In this document: positions 25,572 through 37,000 of the stretch, in pieces
How the letters are laid out: each line of letters starts with the position of its first letter
How positions within the stretch are numbered: position 1 is the stretch's first letter
DNA from: an uncultured Dokdonia sp.
GTDB taxonomy: Bacteria > Bacteroidota > Bacteroidia > Flavobacteriales > Flavobacteriaceae
Assembly: GCF_947496725.1 (NCBI RefSeq)
Contig: NZ_CANMDS010000004.1
Coordinates: 248,001-312,000 of the forward strand
Length of the DNA: 64,000 bases
Direction of reading: 5' to 3'
Made by a program: the position numbers and the translations under genes
The notes under the pieces: generated by a model
What the model saw: only the letters and a program-made list of their open reading frames with translations
Databases searched by the model: none
What the model was told of the DNA's origin: nothing

Positions 25572-26525
25572 TTATTTTCTTGAAATCACTTTTTCTACTT
25601 TCTTAACAATCGCGTTTGCATTAAGACCATATTTCTCCATAAGTTGTGCTGGAGTTCCACTCTCGCCAAAGGTGTCTTCTGTAGCGACATACTCTTGTGG
25701 TACTGGATGCGTAAGTGATAGCTCTCTAGCAACACTCTCACCTAGACCTCCTAGAAAGTTATGCTCCTCTGCAGTCACGACACATCCAGTCTTTTTTACA
25801 GACTTAATGATTGCCTCTGCATCAAGCGGTTTTATGGTGTGTATGTTTATTACATCTGCCGTGATTCCTTTCTCGTTAAGGACTTTGCAAGCCTCTAGCG
25901 CTTCCCATACTAGGTGACCAGTTGCAACAATTGTCACATCATTACCTTCTTGTAATTGTACGGCTTTACCTATTTCAAATGTTTGATCTGCTGGAGTAAA
26001 ATTAGGTACTACCGGACGGCCAAAACGTAAATAAACCGGACCTACGTGGTCTGCAAGGGCTATTGTAGCGGCTTTGGTCTGGTTATAGTCACAGGTGTTT
26101 ATTACTGTCATACCTGGTAACATTTTCATAAGACCTATGTCTTCAAGTATTTGGTGTGTTGCACCATCTTCACCTAGGGTAAGACCCGCGTGAGATGCAC
26201 AAATCTTTACATTTTTACCAGAGTAGGCTATAGACTGTCTTATCTGGTCATAAACGCGACCTGTAGAGAAGTTTGCAAAAGTACCTGTAAAAGGTATTTT
26301 ACCTCCTATGGTAAGGCCTGCGGCGATACCCATCATATTTGCCTCTGCGATTCCTATCTGAAAGAAGCGCTCAGGATTTTCATCTATGAAGGTTTGGATT
26401 TTTAAAGATCCTATAAGGTCTGCACAAAGAGAAACCACATTTAGGTTTGTTCTACCTAGTTCTGTCATTCCTGCGCCAAAACCTGATCTTGTGTCTTTAC
26501 TGCCTGTATTTTCGTATGTTTTCAT
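25572..26525 (-). CDS. transketolase, C-terminal subunit (pyrimidine-binding and C domains)
   Basis: 317 residues covering the Pyr and C-terminal domains: FFQIGIAEANMMGIAAGL contains the catalytic Glu that contacts the thiamine ring, and ITADVINIHTIKPLD belongs to the C domain. Together with the next gene it makes one complete transketolase, here split into two chains. It exchanges two-carbon units in the pentose phosphate pathway. Start is the ATG complementary to 26523-26525. Confidence 0.9.
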   Translation of the reverse strand: MKTYENTGSKDTRSGFGAGMTELGRTNLNVVSLCADLIGSLKIQTFIDENPERFFQIGIAEANMMGIAAGLTIGGKIPFTGTFANFSTGRVYDQIRQSIAYSGKNVKICASHAGLTLGEDGATHQILEDIGLMKMLPGMTVINTCDYNQTKAATIALADHVGPVYLRFGRPVVPNFTPADQTFEIGKAVQLQEGNDVTIVATGHLVWEALEACKVLNEKGITADVINIHTIKPLDAEAIIKSVKKTGCVVTAEEHNFLGGLGESVARELSLTHPVPQEYVATEDTFGESGTPAQLMEKYGLNANAIVKKVEKVISRK

Positions 26526-26543
26526 TGTAAAAGTTTTTGGTAC

Positions 26544-26557
26544 GCTTTCGCGAAAGC
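26544..26557. repeat. palindrome copy 7 (between the two transketolase genes)
   Basis: Core of a 20-bp perfect palindrome TACGC...GCGTA (26541-26560), in the 47-base gap between the two transketolase subunits, close to the second start codon. Confidence 0.95.
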
Positions 26558-26572
26558 GTAATAAGAAAAGGT

Positions 26573-27418
26573 TTAGTAATCGCCTAGTGTTTCTGGATTT
26601 TGCTCTAGTGCACTAGCGAGTTGCTCATCATTAGGAGCTTTACCGTGCCAAGCGTGAGTGCCCATCATAAAGTCTACACCGTTACCCATAACTGTGTGTA
26701 ATAACACACAGACAGGTTTACCTTGACCAGACGCGGCTTTTGCCTTGTTCATTCCCGATACAATGGCCTTAATGTCATTTCCTTTTTCTATATCTAAAAC
26801 AATCCACCCAAAGGCTTCAAACTTTGCGCGTACACTTCCCATATTTAATACGTGATCTGTACTACCGTCTATTTGCTGGCCATTGAGGTCTACAGTTGCA
26901 ATAAGGTTGTCCACCTTTTTTGCAGAGGCATACATAATGGCTTCCCAGTTTTGTCCTTCTTGTAACTCACCATCACCCATAAGTGCATAGATGGTATGGT
27001 TATCGTTATTGAGTTTTTTTGCTTGAGCGGCACCTACGGCAACGCTTAGTCCTTGACCTAAAGATCCAGAGGCTATACGTATACCAGGTAGCCCTTCGTG
27101 TGTAGTAGGGTGACCTTGTAGACGAGAGTCTAGCAATCTAAAAGTGTTAAGTTCTTCTACCGGAAAATATCCAGAACGAGCTAGTACGCTATAAAAAACT
27201 GGAGAGATGTGACCATTAGATAAGAAGAAGAGATCTTCTCCTATACCATCCATATCAAATCCTTCTTTACGTTCCATTAGTTCTTGATAGAGAACCGAAA
27301 TAAATTCTGCACATCCTAAGGATCCTCCAGGGTGACCTGAACTTACTTTGTGTACTTGTCGTACAATGTCTCTGCGCACTTGTGTTACAAATGCTTCTAG
27401 CTTATTAATATCTGCCAT
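26573..27418 (-). CDS. transketolase, N-terminal subunit (thiamine diphosphate domain)
   Basis: 281 residues. SSGHPGGSLGCAEFISVLY near residue 22 and the thiamine diphosphate motif GDGELQEGQNWEA with following VDLNGQQIDG. Split transketolases of this size are common in Bacteroidota and archaea. The downstream xylAB genes make its substrate xylulose-5-phosphate, though the barrel gene lies between. Confidence 0.92.
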   Translation of the reverse strand: MADINKLEAFVTQVRRDIVRQVHKVSSGHPGGSLGCAEFISVLYQELMERKEGFDMDGIGEDLFFLSNGHISPVFYSVLARSGYFPVEELNTFRLLDSRLQGHPTTHEGLPGIRIASGSLGQGLSVAVGAAQAKKLNNDNHTIYALMGDGELQEGQNWEAIMYASAKKVDNLIATVDLNGQQIDGSTDHVLNMGSVRAKFEAFGWIVLDIEKGNDIKAIVSGMNKAKAASGQGKPVCVLLHTVMGNGVDFMMGTHAWHGKAPNDEQLASALEQNPETLGDY

Positions 27419-27452
27419 TTTGGGTAAATTTTATCACGTAAAAATAAGCATA

Positions 27453-27497
27453 TAAAAAAGTCCTACCATCTAGATTGCTCAAGATTGTAGGACTTCT
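27453..27497 (-). terminator. terminator of the pyrE / SRPBCC operon
   Basis: Arms AAGTCCTAC and GTAGGACTT with T run on the minus strand. Confidence 0.75.
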
Positions 27498-27530
27498 TTG
27501 ATTTTTACGAAATATTGAATTTAAACTGCT

Positions 27531-27923
27531 TTATGCAATAACATCCATATTTTCTGAAAGTGTACCTATAAATTTTGTGATAGGTCCTTTTACCATCATT
27601 GCCATCATTGCATTAAACTCACCTTGAAAAAGGAGTTGCACTTCTGTTTTTGAGGCTTCTAGTTCTTTAATATCTGCAGTGAGCTCAAAAGGAATTTTGT
27701 CACTTGCAGCTCCTAGTACTACTTTACTGTGTGGTATACCTTCTTTAAGATCTAATACAATCTCTGGCATTCCTTTAAGACCAAATAAGAAACGGGTATC
27801 GCTTATTTTTTCAAATTTGGTGTTTTCTGGCATTAATTTTTCAAAATTCTCAATGTTCATCAAGAAGTTGTACACCTCTTCTTGAGATTTATCTAAAGTT
27901 TTTACTGGGCTCTCTAAGTTCAT
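27531..27923 (-). CDS. SRPBCC (START/Bet v1-like) family protein
   Basis: 130 residues: SPVKTLDKSQEEVYNFLMNIENFEKLMP at the start and a C-terminal long helix (MMAMMVKGPITKFIGTLSENM), the layout of the SRPBCC ligand-binding fold. No ligand can be predicted. It is 23 bases after pyrE and ends at a terminator, so the two form a small operon. Confidence 0.75.
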   Translation of the reverse strand: MNLESPVKTLDKSQEEVYNFLMNIENFEKLMPENTKFEKISDTRFLFGLKGMPEIVLDLKEGIPHSKVVLGAASDKIPFELTADIKELEASKTEVQLLFQGEFNAMMAMMVKGPITKFIGTLSENMDVIA

Positions 27924-27946
27924 TTAGCTTTTTTTAATTTGTATAA

Positions 27947-28585
27947 TTATCCCCAGTTTGCTGGGTCTTTACGCCAGTTTTCTAAGGTTTCTTGCTGCGC
28001 TTCTGTTATGAAGTTTGTATCGCGAGCTTGTAATAATAGGTGCGAGTAATCACTTAATGTATTAAGTGCTACGCCAGCTTCTTCAAAATTTGTAGCAGCT
28101 GTGTCAAACCCATAAGTAAAGATGGCTAGCATCCCTTTTACATTCATATCAGAATTTTTAAGAGCTTCTACTGCCATAAGGCTACTCTTACCAGTGCTTA
28201 TAAGATCTTCTATCACGACTACATTACTGTTAGGCTCTAGGTGACCTTCTATTTGATTTTTACGTCCGTGCTTTTTTGGTTCAGGGCGTACATAAGCAAA
28301 AGGTACATTAAGATAATCTGCAACAAGCATACCAATACCTATCGCTCCCGTAGCAACGCCTACTATCGCATCTGGCTTACCGTAGATAGACTCTACTTGT
28401 TTTGCCATCTCTTGATGTATGTAGTTACGTATTGCTGGGTACGACAGTGTGATACGGTTATCGCAATAAATGGGAGATTTCCAACCAGAAGCCCACGTAA
28501 AAGGAGTTTGCGGTTGTAGTTTTATTGCATTAATTTGCAAAAGCAATTCGGCAGTTTTTTTTGCCGTTTCTTTGTCTAAAATCAT
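27947..28585 (-). CDS. pyrE: orotate phosphoribosyltransferase PyrE
   Basis: 212 residues from the ATG complementary to 28583-28585, giving MILDKETAKKTAELLLQI; upstream frame to 28738 is not coding in character. PRPP-binding motif VVVIEDLISTGKSSL; other signatures FTWASGWKSPIYCDNR and VGVATGAIGIG. Converts orotate and PRPP to OMP in pyrimidine synthesis. A -7 element at 28590-28597 ends only 5 bases before the start codon, so the mRNA is predicted to be leaderless or nearly so. Confidence 0.93.
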   Translation of the reverse strand: MILDKETAKKTAELLLQINAIKLQPQTPFTWASGWKSPIYCDNRITLSYPAIRNYIHQEMAKQVESIYGKPDAIVGVATGAIGIGMLVADYLNVPFAYVRPEPKKHGRKNQIEGHLEPNSNVVVIEDLISTGKSSLMAVEALKNSDMNVKGMLAIFTYGFDTAATNFEEAGVALNTLSDYSHLLLQARDTNFITEAQQETLENWRKDPANWG

Positions 28586-28589
28586 ATTG

Positions 28590-28597
28590 CAAATGTA
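28590..28597 (-). promoter_or_regulatory. -7 promoter element of pyrE, overlapping the NUDIX start codon
   Basis: TACATTTG on the minus strand; the complementary bases include the ATG (28593-28595) of the divergent NUDIX gene. Confidence 0.5.
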
Positions 28598-29216
28598 TAA
28601 AGTTTTTGTCAATGATATTCCTATTATTCTATCTACCGAAAAGGTAATAGGTAAACAGTATAAGACGATTCCGATTAAGACGGTTAAGATTAAAAAATTA
28701 ATCAAAAAACTGTATGATGGAGAACAGCTATACATCAATCTATATCACCCTAAAGAAGAAAAACTTCTTAAACATTTACGCAAGAAGCTTAAGCTCGTGA
28801 TAGCTGGTGGTGGTCTTGTTTATAATGACAAAAAGGAAATTCTTTTTATACACCGCAACGGCAGGTGGGACCTCCCTAAAGGAAAGATAGAAAAGAAAGA
28901 AGGCATAGAAGAATGTGCTCTGAGAGAAGTAGAGGAGGAGACCGGTGTAAAAGGACTTACTATTAATAGACCGCTTGAGATTACTTATCACGTTTTTAAA
29001 CGCAACGGTAAATTTAGACTTAAAGAGACTTTCTGGTATGAAATGCATACAAGCTCTACAGAGGCTCTTGTACCGCAAACTAAAGAGGGTATAAAAAAAG
29101 CAAAGTGGCTCAACTTTGAAAAAGCACAAAAAGCGCTTGATAAATCTTACGAAAATATCAAGCTCATCTTCCCGAGTACATATCTAGTTAAGCATCCTAA
29201 CGATAGGGTAGCGTAG
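28593..29216 (+). CDS. NUDIX hydrolase
   Basis: 207 residues from the ATG at 28593 (MYKVFVNDIPIILS). The open frame extends upstream to 28470, but only as the opposite strand of pyrE. NUDIX box G-x5-E-x7-RE-V-EE-x-G is complete in GKIEKKEGIEECALREVEEE followed by TGV. The N-terminal 60 residues form an extra Lys-rich domain. Substrate unknown. Its 3' end overlaps the convergent M14 peptidase gene by 33 bases, and its start is 7 bases from that of pyrE. Confidence 0.9.
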   Translation: MYKVFVNDIPIILSTEKVIGKQYKTIPIKTVKIKKLIKKLYDGEQLYINLYHPKEEKLLKHLRKKLKLVIAGGGLVYNDKKEILFIHRNGRWDLPKGKIEKKEGIEECALREVEEETGVKGLTINRPLEITYHVFKRNGKFRLKETFWYEMHTSSTEALVPQTKEGIKKAKWLNFEKAQKALDKSYENIKLIFPSTYLVKHPNDRVA

Positions 29217-30935
29217 GTGGGCTTTCTCATAGTTAGGTGATTTTTTATGAAGCCAGTCTAGCTGGGCATACCAGTTTTCGGCAAATTGAGGTTCTAGTGA
29301 TTTTTTGAGGTTAAATTCAATTTGTAATTGTGGGTTGCGTTTAAGGACTTCGAGTGCTTTGTCTTCCCACACATATGGTGAAAATCCTTCCTTTTGTTGC
29401 AATATGGTGTCAAAAAAGTTCCAGTTAAAGAAACTGTCTGTTGCCTCTGGCTCGAGGGTTTCTAGCAAGTAGCGTATTCCATCTTGATCTGTAGGTACGA
29501 GATAGCCACCCTTTGACACAGTTACTTCTTGGCTCGTAGTTTTTACAGCTGTGTTGTAATGTAAATAATGACCCTCGTAAGCACTCTTGCGAGTGTCATA
29601 GGTATCTATGTGATATACTTCTCCAGTAAACGTAGTATCTTTTTTAAGCTGTTCGAACTTAATGTTGTTGTCTTTGAGAATAAGAGCAATGTCCCGGTAC
29701 CCTCTAGGTATCACATATGCCTTAGGTACACGCACTTCCTTAGTTGGTTTAAAGTAATCGTAGTAGGTTACATCCTTTGTGAAAGGCTTTGTTTTATCAT
29801 ATTTGAGGCGTTCTTTTCCTGTGATTTTACTTGGTATCATTTCTCCCTCGTAGCCTAAAAATTCTAAGGTTGTGGTTTTTGTTGTGTCTAGAGCAAATTG
29901 TACGGGGTAAGTTTCCGCTTTCGCGAAAGCGTTAAAAGCCTCTGCACGTATTTTTTTAATCTGATCTCCGTTTTGAGCAGTGAGTTTTAAGACACTTTTC
30001 ATTAACTCATATGTACCTTCTACACGTGGTTTATAAGGCTTGAGCATATGTGTCTCTACCATAAGGCCTATGGTGTTCCATAGTGATGTAAAGCCTGTTG
30101 AGTAACGTGGGTAGTCCATAAACTGGCTAAAACCTTTTTCTGGAACGCTATTAAAAACGTTTACATAAGGAGTGATCTCCCAGTCTTTACTCTTTAGATC
30201 TTTTTCAAGCATAGGCTGGAAGGTGTCGTGCACGTAGTTACCTAAAGCACCGCCTAGCTTATTGTGTTGTGTAAAAAGATGGGTAAGGGTGTACTGATAG
30301 TCTGCGCCATTACTCACGTGATTATCTATAAAAACATCTGGTGATATCATATGATAGATTTCTGCAAAGGCTTTTGCGTTTTTTGTGTCACGTTTTATAA
30401 AATCGCGGTTGAGGTCGTAGTTTCTTGCATTACCTCTAAAACCATATTCTTTTGGCCCATTTTGATTTGTACGTGATGTACTGTTACGATTAAGAGCACC
30501 TCCTATATTGTATATGGCGATGGCACTTACCCAAGTATCTTCTGGTGCTTCTATCTTGCCTTGTGCGAGGTCACGCATGAGCATCATTGTTGCATCTATC
30601 CCGTCTGACTCTCCCGGGTGAATGCCATTATTTATGAGAATACGGCGCACATCTATATCATCAGTAAACTCACTATCAAAACTACGGTTAGGATTAAAGG
30701 TGACTAGCGTGAGGGGCTTACCTGCATCTGTCATTCCTACTTCGTAGGTTTTTATAGATCTGTATGCCTTGTCAAGGTCTTGATAAAATGTGATCACCTC
30801 ATCATAAGTAGGTGTTTCTGTACCACCGCTTTTTTCAAAGAGGGTTGTAAAGTCTGTATTATCTGGGTTGTCTTTGTGCTCTCCACAACTTAAACTAAGG
30901 ATAGAGATGGCGATGAGTACGATAACTTTTTTCAT
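29184..30935 (-). CDS. M14-family zinc carboxypeptidase lipoprotein
   Basis: 583 residues from the ATG complementary to 30933-30935: MKKVIVLIAISILSLSCGEH, lipobox SLSC. Zinc ligands in NNGIHPGESDGID (HxxE) and DVFIDNHVSNG; DLNRDFIKRDTKNAKAF between them. Second M14 protein in the window and shorter than the first; it lacks the amidotransferase-like end. Likely periplasmic or surface exposed. The palindrome at 29917 is read as NAFAKAE. Confidence 0.87.
   Translation of the reverse strand: MKKVIVLIAISILSLSCGEHKDNPDNTDFTTLFEKSGGTETPTYDEVITFYQDLDKAYRSIKTYEVGMTDAGKPLTLVTFNPNRSFDSEFTDDIDVRRILINNGIHPGESDGIDATMMLMRDLAQGKIEAPEDTWVSAIAIYNIGGALNRNSTSRTNQNGPKEYGFRGNARNYDLNRDFIKRDTKNAKAFAEIYHMISPDVFIDNHVSNGADYQYTLTHLFTQHNKLGGALGNYVHDTFQPMLEKDLKSKDWEITPYVNVFNSVPEKGFSQFMDYPRYSTGFTSLWNTIGLMVETHMLKPYKPRVEGTYELMKSVLKLTAQNGDQIKKIRAEAFNAFAKAETYPVQFALDTTKTTTLEFLGYEGEMIPSKITGKERLKYDKTKPFTKDVTYYDYFKPTKEVRVPKAYVIPRGYRDIALILKDNNIKFEQLKKDTTFTGEVYHIDTYDTRKSAYEGHYLHYNTAVKTTSQEVTVSKGGYLVPTDQDGIRYLLETLEPEATDSFFNWNFFDTILQQKEGFSPYVWEDKALEVLKRNPQLQIEFNLKKSLEPQFAENWYAQLDWLHKKSPNYEKAHLRYPIVRMLN
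29917..29930. repeat. palindrome copy 8 (inside second M14 gene)
   Basis: Perfect copy, read on the minus strand as N-A-F-A-K-A-E. Confidence 0.95.
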
Positions 30936-30973
30936 ATGATGGTTGGATTGTGCTGTGAAGATACAAATTGACA

Positions 30974-31012
30974 AAAAAAAGGCCCCATCTTCTTTTTAAA
31001 AATGAGGCCTAA
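30974..31012 (-). terminator. terminator of the giant adhesin gene
   Basis: Arms AGGCCTCAT and ATGGGGCCT (one G-T pair) with a run of T on the minus strand. Confidence 0.7.
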
Positions 31013-31033
31013 AGCAGGGAGATTGGTTAGTTG

Positions 31034-34000
31034 TTATTTTTTTACAACTCGTTTTACAAGTTGTGTTTGCCCTGCCGTTATGTGCATAAAATATACTCCA
31101 GCTTCATAATATCTGAGTGATATGTTTGTGTTTATACCGCTACTAGATAACTCTATACGCTCAACAATACGACCTCTTATATCTGTTATAACCATATAAT
31201 CTAGTGGAGTATTACTCAAGTTTTTGAGAGTAATGTCTCCTGGCGTGGGGTTAGGGAATAGTATGATGTCGCTTTCGCGTAAGCTTAAATCATCTACACT
31301 TAGCGGGTTGTTAGTCACTGTGATTGTAAACTCACAGGTAACCATATTTCCATCTTCGTCAAAACCTGTAAGCGTTACCGGAACCTCTTGAGGAGCATCT
31401 ATGATCGTGCCAGCAACAGGTTGTTGAGAGACGTTTGTAAAGGTGCCACCACCACAGTTATCTGTAAGTGATTCTATGTAGTTTTCTATCTCATAAAGGT
31501 CAAAGAGATCTGCCTCTACGGTAAAATCTTCTTGACAAGAGATGAGTCCAAAATCATCTGCATCTACAAGAACAGTCGCTTCACAAGTGGCAGTGTTTCC
31601 GTTTTGATCTGTAACGGTGAGTGTCACGATATTTTCTCCCACATCTGCACAACCAAACTCTGTTATGTCTAGGCTGAGTGTTACCTCTCCACCACAGTTG
31701 TCTGTACTACCATTGTCTATCATATCTGGTGTTATACTAGCTGTACCAGTATCTTCATCAAGTATAACAACAATGCTTTGACAGATTGCCGTAGGTGGAG
31801 CCTCATCTACTACAGTGACATTTACTGTACAAGTGGTTACATTACCTTTTGCATCTGTAACGGTAATATTTACAACATTTTCGCCTAGATTAGAACAATC
31901 AAAAGTGTCTACGTCAAACTCAATATCTGAAGTAGGCGTGCAGTTATCAGGAACTCCTAGAAGATCGTCATCTGGATCTGCAAAGCTTATCTCAAATCTC
32001 AATAGTTGACCAACGTCACCTTGTGTATTATCACAAACAGATAGACTCCAGTTTCCATTTATTTGCTCACCAGCAAAAGTATCTGCAAAGGTTCCTCCTT
32101 CTGGAGAATAAATTCCGTTTACAAGACCTGTTGCCATTGTGATGTCTTCTCCATCATCATCAAAGGTTGCATTTTCATAACCCTGTGCATTTCCGCCATT
32201 ACCTGCAGAGAGTACAAGTTCTGTACCTTGTGGTGATGTAAGGGTTAAGTCTAGGTCACCTACAAAAGAGTGATCCAGATCTACAATGACCGTAGCAATG
32301 CGATAGGCGTCACCTATAGTGCCCTCAAGATCTACTGCTGCTGTAGATGTGGTAGGTCCTCCGGCACAATTTGTACCTCCTGTGCCTGTCATCGGGATAC
32401 TTTCTGGCACTCCGTCACCAGTAAAAGGAATAGCCTGTACAGGTACTAGGTTACCTATTACATCTTCTGGAGTAAGAATTGCGATACCATTTTCATCTAG
32501 TGAGATGGTTGCATCCATACATTCTGGTGTGGGTGCAGTAACATCTATAACTGTCACAATCGCTTCACAAGTAGCCGTATTGCCAGCATTATCTGTAGCA
32601 GTAACTATTACCACATTTGGACCGGTGTTTGCACAGCCAAATTCTGATATATCTAATTCTAAATTATCTATAAGGCAAGTAGAAGATGTATCTGCAAGTA
32701 CATCTTCTGGTATAATGGTAACCATACCATTCTCATCAAGCTCAACAGTGATATCTTGACAAGTGATTTGCGGTATAACACTACTTGTAACCGTTACAAT
32801 AGCCTCGCAACTTGCTGTATTTCCATTCTCATCTGTAGCCGTGAGGGTAACCACGTTTTCACCAAGATTTTCACACGTAAATGAATCAATATCTATACTT
32901 AAACTTACTGGCGTACAGTTATCACTTGTGCCACCATCAATATCTTCTGGGGTTATGGTTGTCATTCCATTTTCATCTAGTGCTATCTCAATATTTTGAC
33001 AAAACATTCTAGGTGCTAGATCATCTATAATTGTGATTGTAAAAGAACAAGTATCTAGGTTACCATTACCATCTTCTACAGTAAAGGTGTTAGTAGTGGT
33101 ACCTACGGGGAATGGGTTGCCGCTTGCAAAACCAGCAGTTTGTGTAACAGTACCACCGCCAACACAGTTCTCATTTGTAAATGGTCCTTCGTAAGAAATA
33201 ATTGCCCCACAACCCGATGCCGCATCAGAAAATACAATTTCTGAAAAACCTGTATTTCCATCTCCATAATTAGATAGTACTTCCATACGGATTGTAGTTG
33301 CCGTAATAGGGGTGAATGTAAATACCTCTGGTGCGCTCGGTGCGTTTTCTTCCGCTTGCGCGAAAACTATAGGCGCTCCCTCTACATCTATATACGTACT
33401 ACCATCTATACTATAAGAAATCAAAACATCTCTTATACCTGAAGTTCCATCTGGCCCCGGACCACCACCATTTTGATTCCAGAAAGAGAATCCGCTCACG
33501 GTTGTCTCTGCTCCTAAATCAAAATCAATTGTACCAGTACTTCCTTCTCCTATCCAAGAATTTTCTGGAGTAGAAGGAGCGTGATTTGTAGTAAGGCTAG
33601 GAGAGGTGTTTAGGCCCGTTCCGTCTATTGCATTTGAAAGCGTACTGCCAAAGGCGCTATTATATGTTGTAGTAGCTCCCGTAGGTACGATAGGGTTAGA
33701 AATTTCAGATAGATTAATAACCAAATCTTCTGGACAGGTAATTTCTATAGGTTGGTTATTAACTACTGTTATCACTGCTTCACAAGTAGCAGTGAGACCT
33801 TGCTCATCTGTTACTGTTAGAATAACAGTGTTTTCACCTAGGTTATCACAAGTAAACTCAAACACATCTAGTTCATAAGTTAGTTCGCCACAAACAGCAG
33901 TACTGCCTCCATCTACTAGTACTGGGTCTACGGTAATCATTCCTTCTTCATCTAGTTCTACTATAATGTTTTGACATACAGCTGTAGGTGCTATGTTGGT

Positions 34001-37000
34001 TTCGACAGTGACAATAGTTTCACAAGTCGAGCTATTTCCATTTGCATCTGTTACGGTAAGTACTACTGTGTTTTCCCCTAGTTGCTCACAAGTAAATGAA
34101 TCAATGTCTATAGCGGTAGTAATATCACCACAGTTATCAGAACTTCCATTGTCAATATCATCTGCGGTAATAGTTGCGATACCATTTTCATCAAGCACTA
34201 TAGTTATAGGTGCGCAAACGGCTCTTGGCGCTACATCATCTATTAGTGTGATTGTAAATGAGCAAGTAACCTCATTACCATTAGTGTCAGTTGCTATAAA
34301 TGTATTTGTAGTGGTGCCTAGCGGGAACGGACTACCACTTTCAAAACCAGCTGTTTGTTCTAAAGTACCGCCACCTAGACAATCAAGATTTTCAAAAGGA
34401 CCATCGTAGTTTACAATAGCGCCACATCCATCTGTTACATCTGCAAAAGCGACCTCTGCTATTCCTGTATTACCATCGCCATAATTGCTTTGTACATCAA
34501 AGCGTATGTAGCGAGCGGCAACCTGAGTAAATGTAAATACCTCTGGACCTACAGGTTCTGAAGTAGTAACCTGAGCAAATACTGTAGGCGCTTCAGTAAG
34601 TACTGTATATGTTACGTTATCTAACGAGTATAGTATAGTAACATCTTGAATACCAGAAGTGCCATTTGCACCAGGACCTCCACCGTTTAAATTCCATAGA
34701 GAGAATCCATTTATAATGGTTTCTTGTCCAAGATCAAAATCTATACTACCGCTCGACCCAGTACCTATAAAAGCATTACTAGGTGTCGAGGCTTCGTGAT
34801 TTGCCATTAAGCTAGGAGACATCTCAAGACCAGTGCCATTAAAAGCATTTGCAAGCTCACTTCCAAATGCAGGACTAAATGATGTCGTACCATTAGAAAC
34901 TTCTACAGGCATCAATACCTCAGAAAGATTAAGAACAATATCTTCTGGACACTCAATATTAAGCGGCTGTGTATTCTCTACAGTCACAATAGCTTCACAA
35001 GTCGTAAACTCGCCACTAGGGCTCGTTGCAGTAAGTAATACTATATTTTCACCTAGTTGCTCACAAGTAAAGGCGTCTTGGTCTAGTGTAAGCTCAAAAG
35101 TGCCACAGTTTGAGAAGCTACCCCCATCTACTTGTTCTGGGGTGATGATTGCCATTCCGTCTTCATCTAGTTGTACGGTAAGGTCCATACATACAGCAGT
35201 AGGAGGACTGTCACTTATGACAGTAACAATAGCCTCACAAGTAGCGATAAGACCATTACTATCAGTAACGGTAAGTGTCACTGTATTTTCTCCTACATTA
35301 TCGCAAGTAAAAGTATCTGTATCTATTGATAATGTAATATCACCACAGTTATCTGTACTGCCTCCATCTATATCTTCTGGTGTAATGCTGGCCGTACCAT
35401 CTTCACCTATTTCTATAGTAATCGCTTGGCAAACAGCTCTTGGTGCTACATCATCTATAATGGTGATGTCAAAAGAGCACGTTTGTACGTTACCGGCACC
35501 GTCTGTAACTTCAAAAGTATTTGTGGTTGTTCCTAACGGGAACGGGCTTCCACTTGCAAAACCTTCGGTTTGTACAAGTTCACCACCTCCAGCACAAAGC
35601 GCATTTGTAAATGGTCCTTCGTAAGTGACAATTGCCCCACAACCTGACGGAGTATCGGCAAAGACTATTTCCGCGAAAGCGGTATTACCATCTCCATAAT
35701 TGCTCATCACCTCCATACGAATCACGGTAGCAGCAATTTGATCAAAAGTAAATAGCTCTGGCGCAGATGGCTCACTTGCCGTTACCTGAGCAAACGTAGT
35801 AGGAGCACCCGGGATAGCAGTAAATGTTGTGCCATCTGTAGAGTAGAGCATTGTTATCTCTTGTATGCCAGAAGTGCCATTTGCACCAGGACCACCACCA
35901 TTTTGATTCCAGAAAGAGAAGCCACTTATAAGAGTCTCTCCTCCCAGGTTAAAATCAATTGTACCAGAAGTTCCTGCGCCTATAAAAGAATTACTAGGCG
36001 TGGTAGCCTCGTGATTTGCTGTAGTACTAGTTGTGGTACTTAATCCCGTTCCATTTGTAGCATTTGCTATATCACTACCAAAGGCAGGGCTAAAGCTCGT
36101 TGTTGTACTACTTATGGTGACAGGTTCTAGTACTTCAGATAAGTTTAGAATGAGGTCTTCTGGGCACGTAATGGTTACTGGCTCGTTATTAACTACAGTT
36201 ACAATAGCCTCACACGTTGAGGTATTGCCTTGAGGATCTGTTACTGTAAGTACAACGGTGTTTTCGCCTAGATTCTCACACGTAAACTCTGTGATATCTG
36301 CTTCATAGATAAGTGGTCCACATACAAAAGTACTTCCTCCATCTAGTAAGGCAGGGTCTAGTGTGCCTACACCGGTAGCATCAAGTTCTAGTGTGATGTT
36401 TTGACAAACTGCAACAGGTATATTAGGATTTTCAATAGTCACAATTGCTTCACAAGTAGAAATTAATCCATTACTGTCTGTAACGGTTAGGGTAACTATA
36501 TTCTCTCCTACATTCTCACAGCCAAATTTATCTATGTCTATAGCAATGCTCACATCACCACAATTATCTGTACTACCTCCATCTACATCTGCCGCCTCTA
36601 TAGTTGCAGAGCCTGTTTCATCTAGTTGTATCGTGATATCTTGACACACTGCTCTTGGCGCTACATCATCTATCACCGTAATATCAAAAGAACAGCTCAG
36701 AGTGGTGCCATTTGTATCAGTCACCTCAAAGGTATTTGTGGTTGTACCTAGTGGAAAAATACTACCGCTGGCAAAACCTGCCGTCTGTACAAGCTCTCCA
36801 CCACCTAGACAATCTACATTTGTAAAAGGACCTTCATATATAATTGCTGCACCACAACCTACCGTGGTGTCTGCAAAAGCAATTTCTGCAAATCCAGTAT
36901 TGCTATCACCATAATTACTTAATACTTCAAAGCGTATAACAGTAGCTGCTATTTGTGTAAAGCTAAATGTCTCTGGAGCTACGTCTTGTGATGATAACGC

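Noticed and set aside
28586-28738. N-terminal extension of PyrE
   Set aside because: Runs through the NUDIX coding region and the pyrE -7 element; hydrophobic text unlike PyrE.
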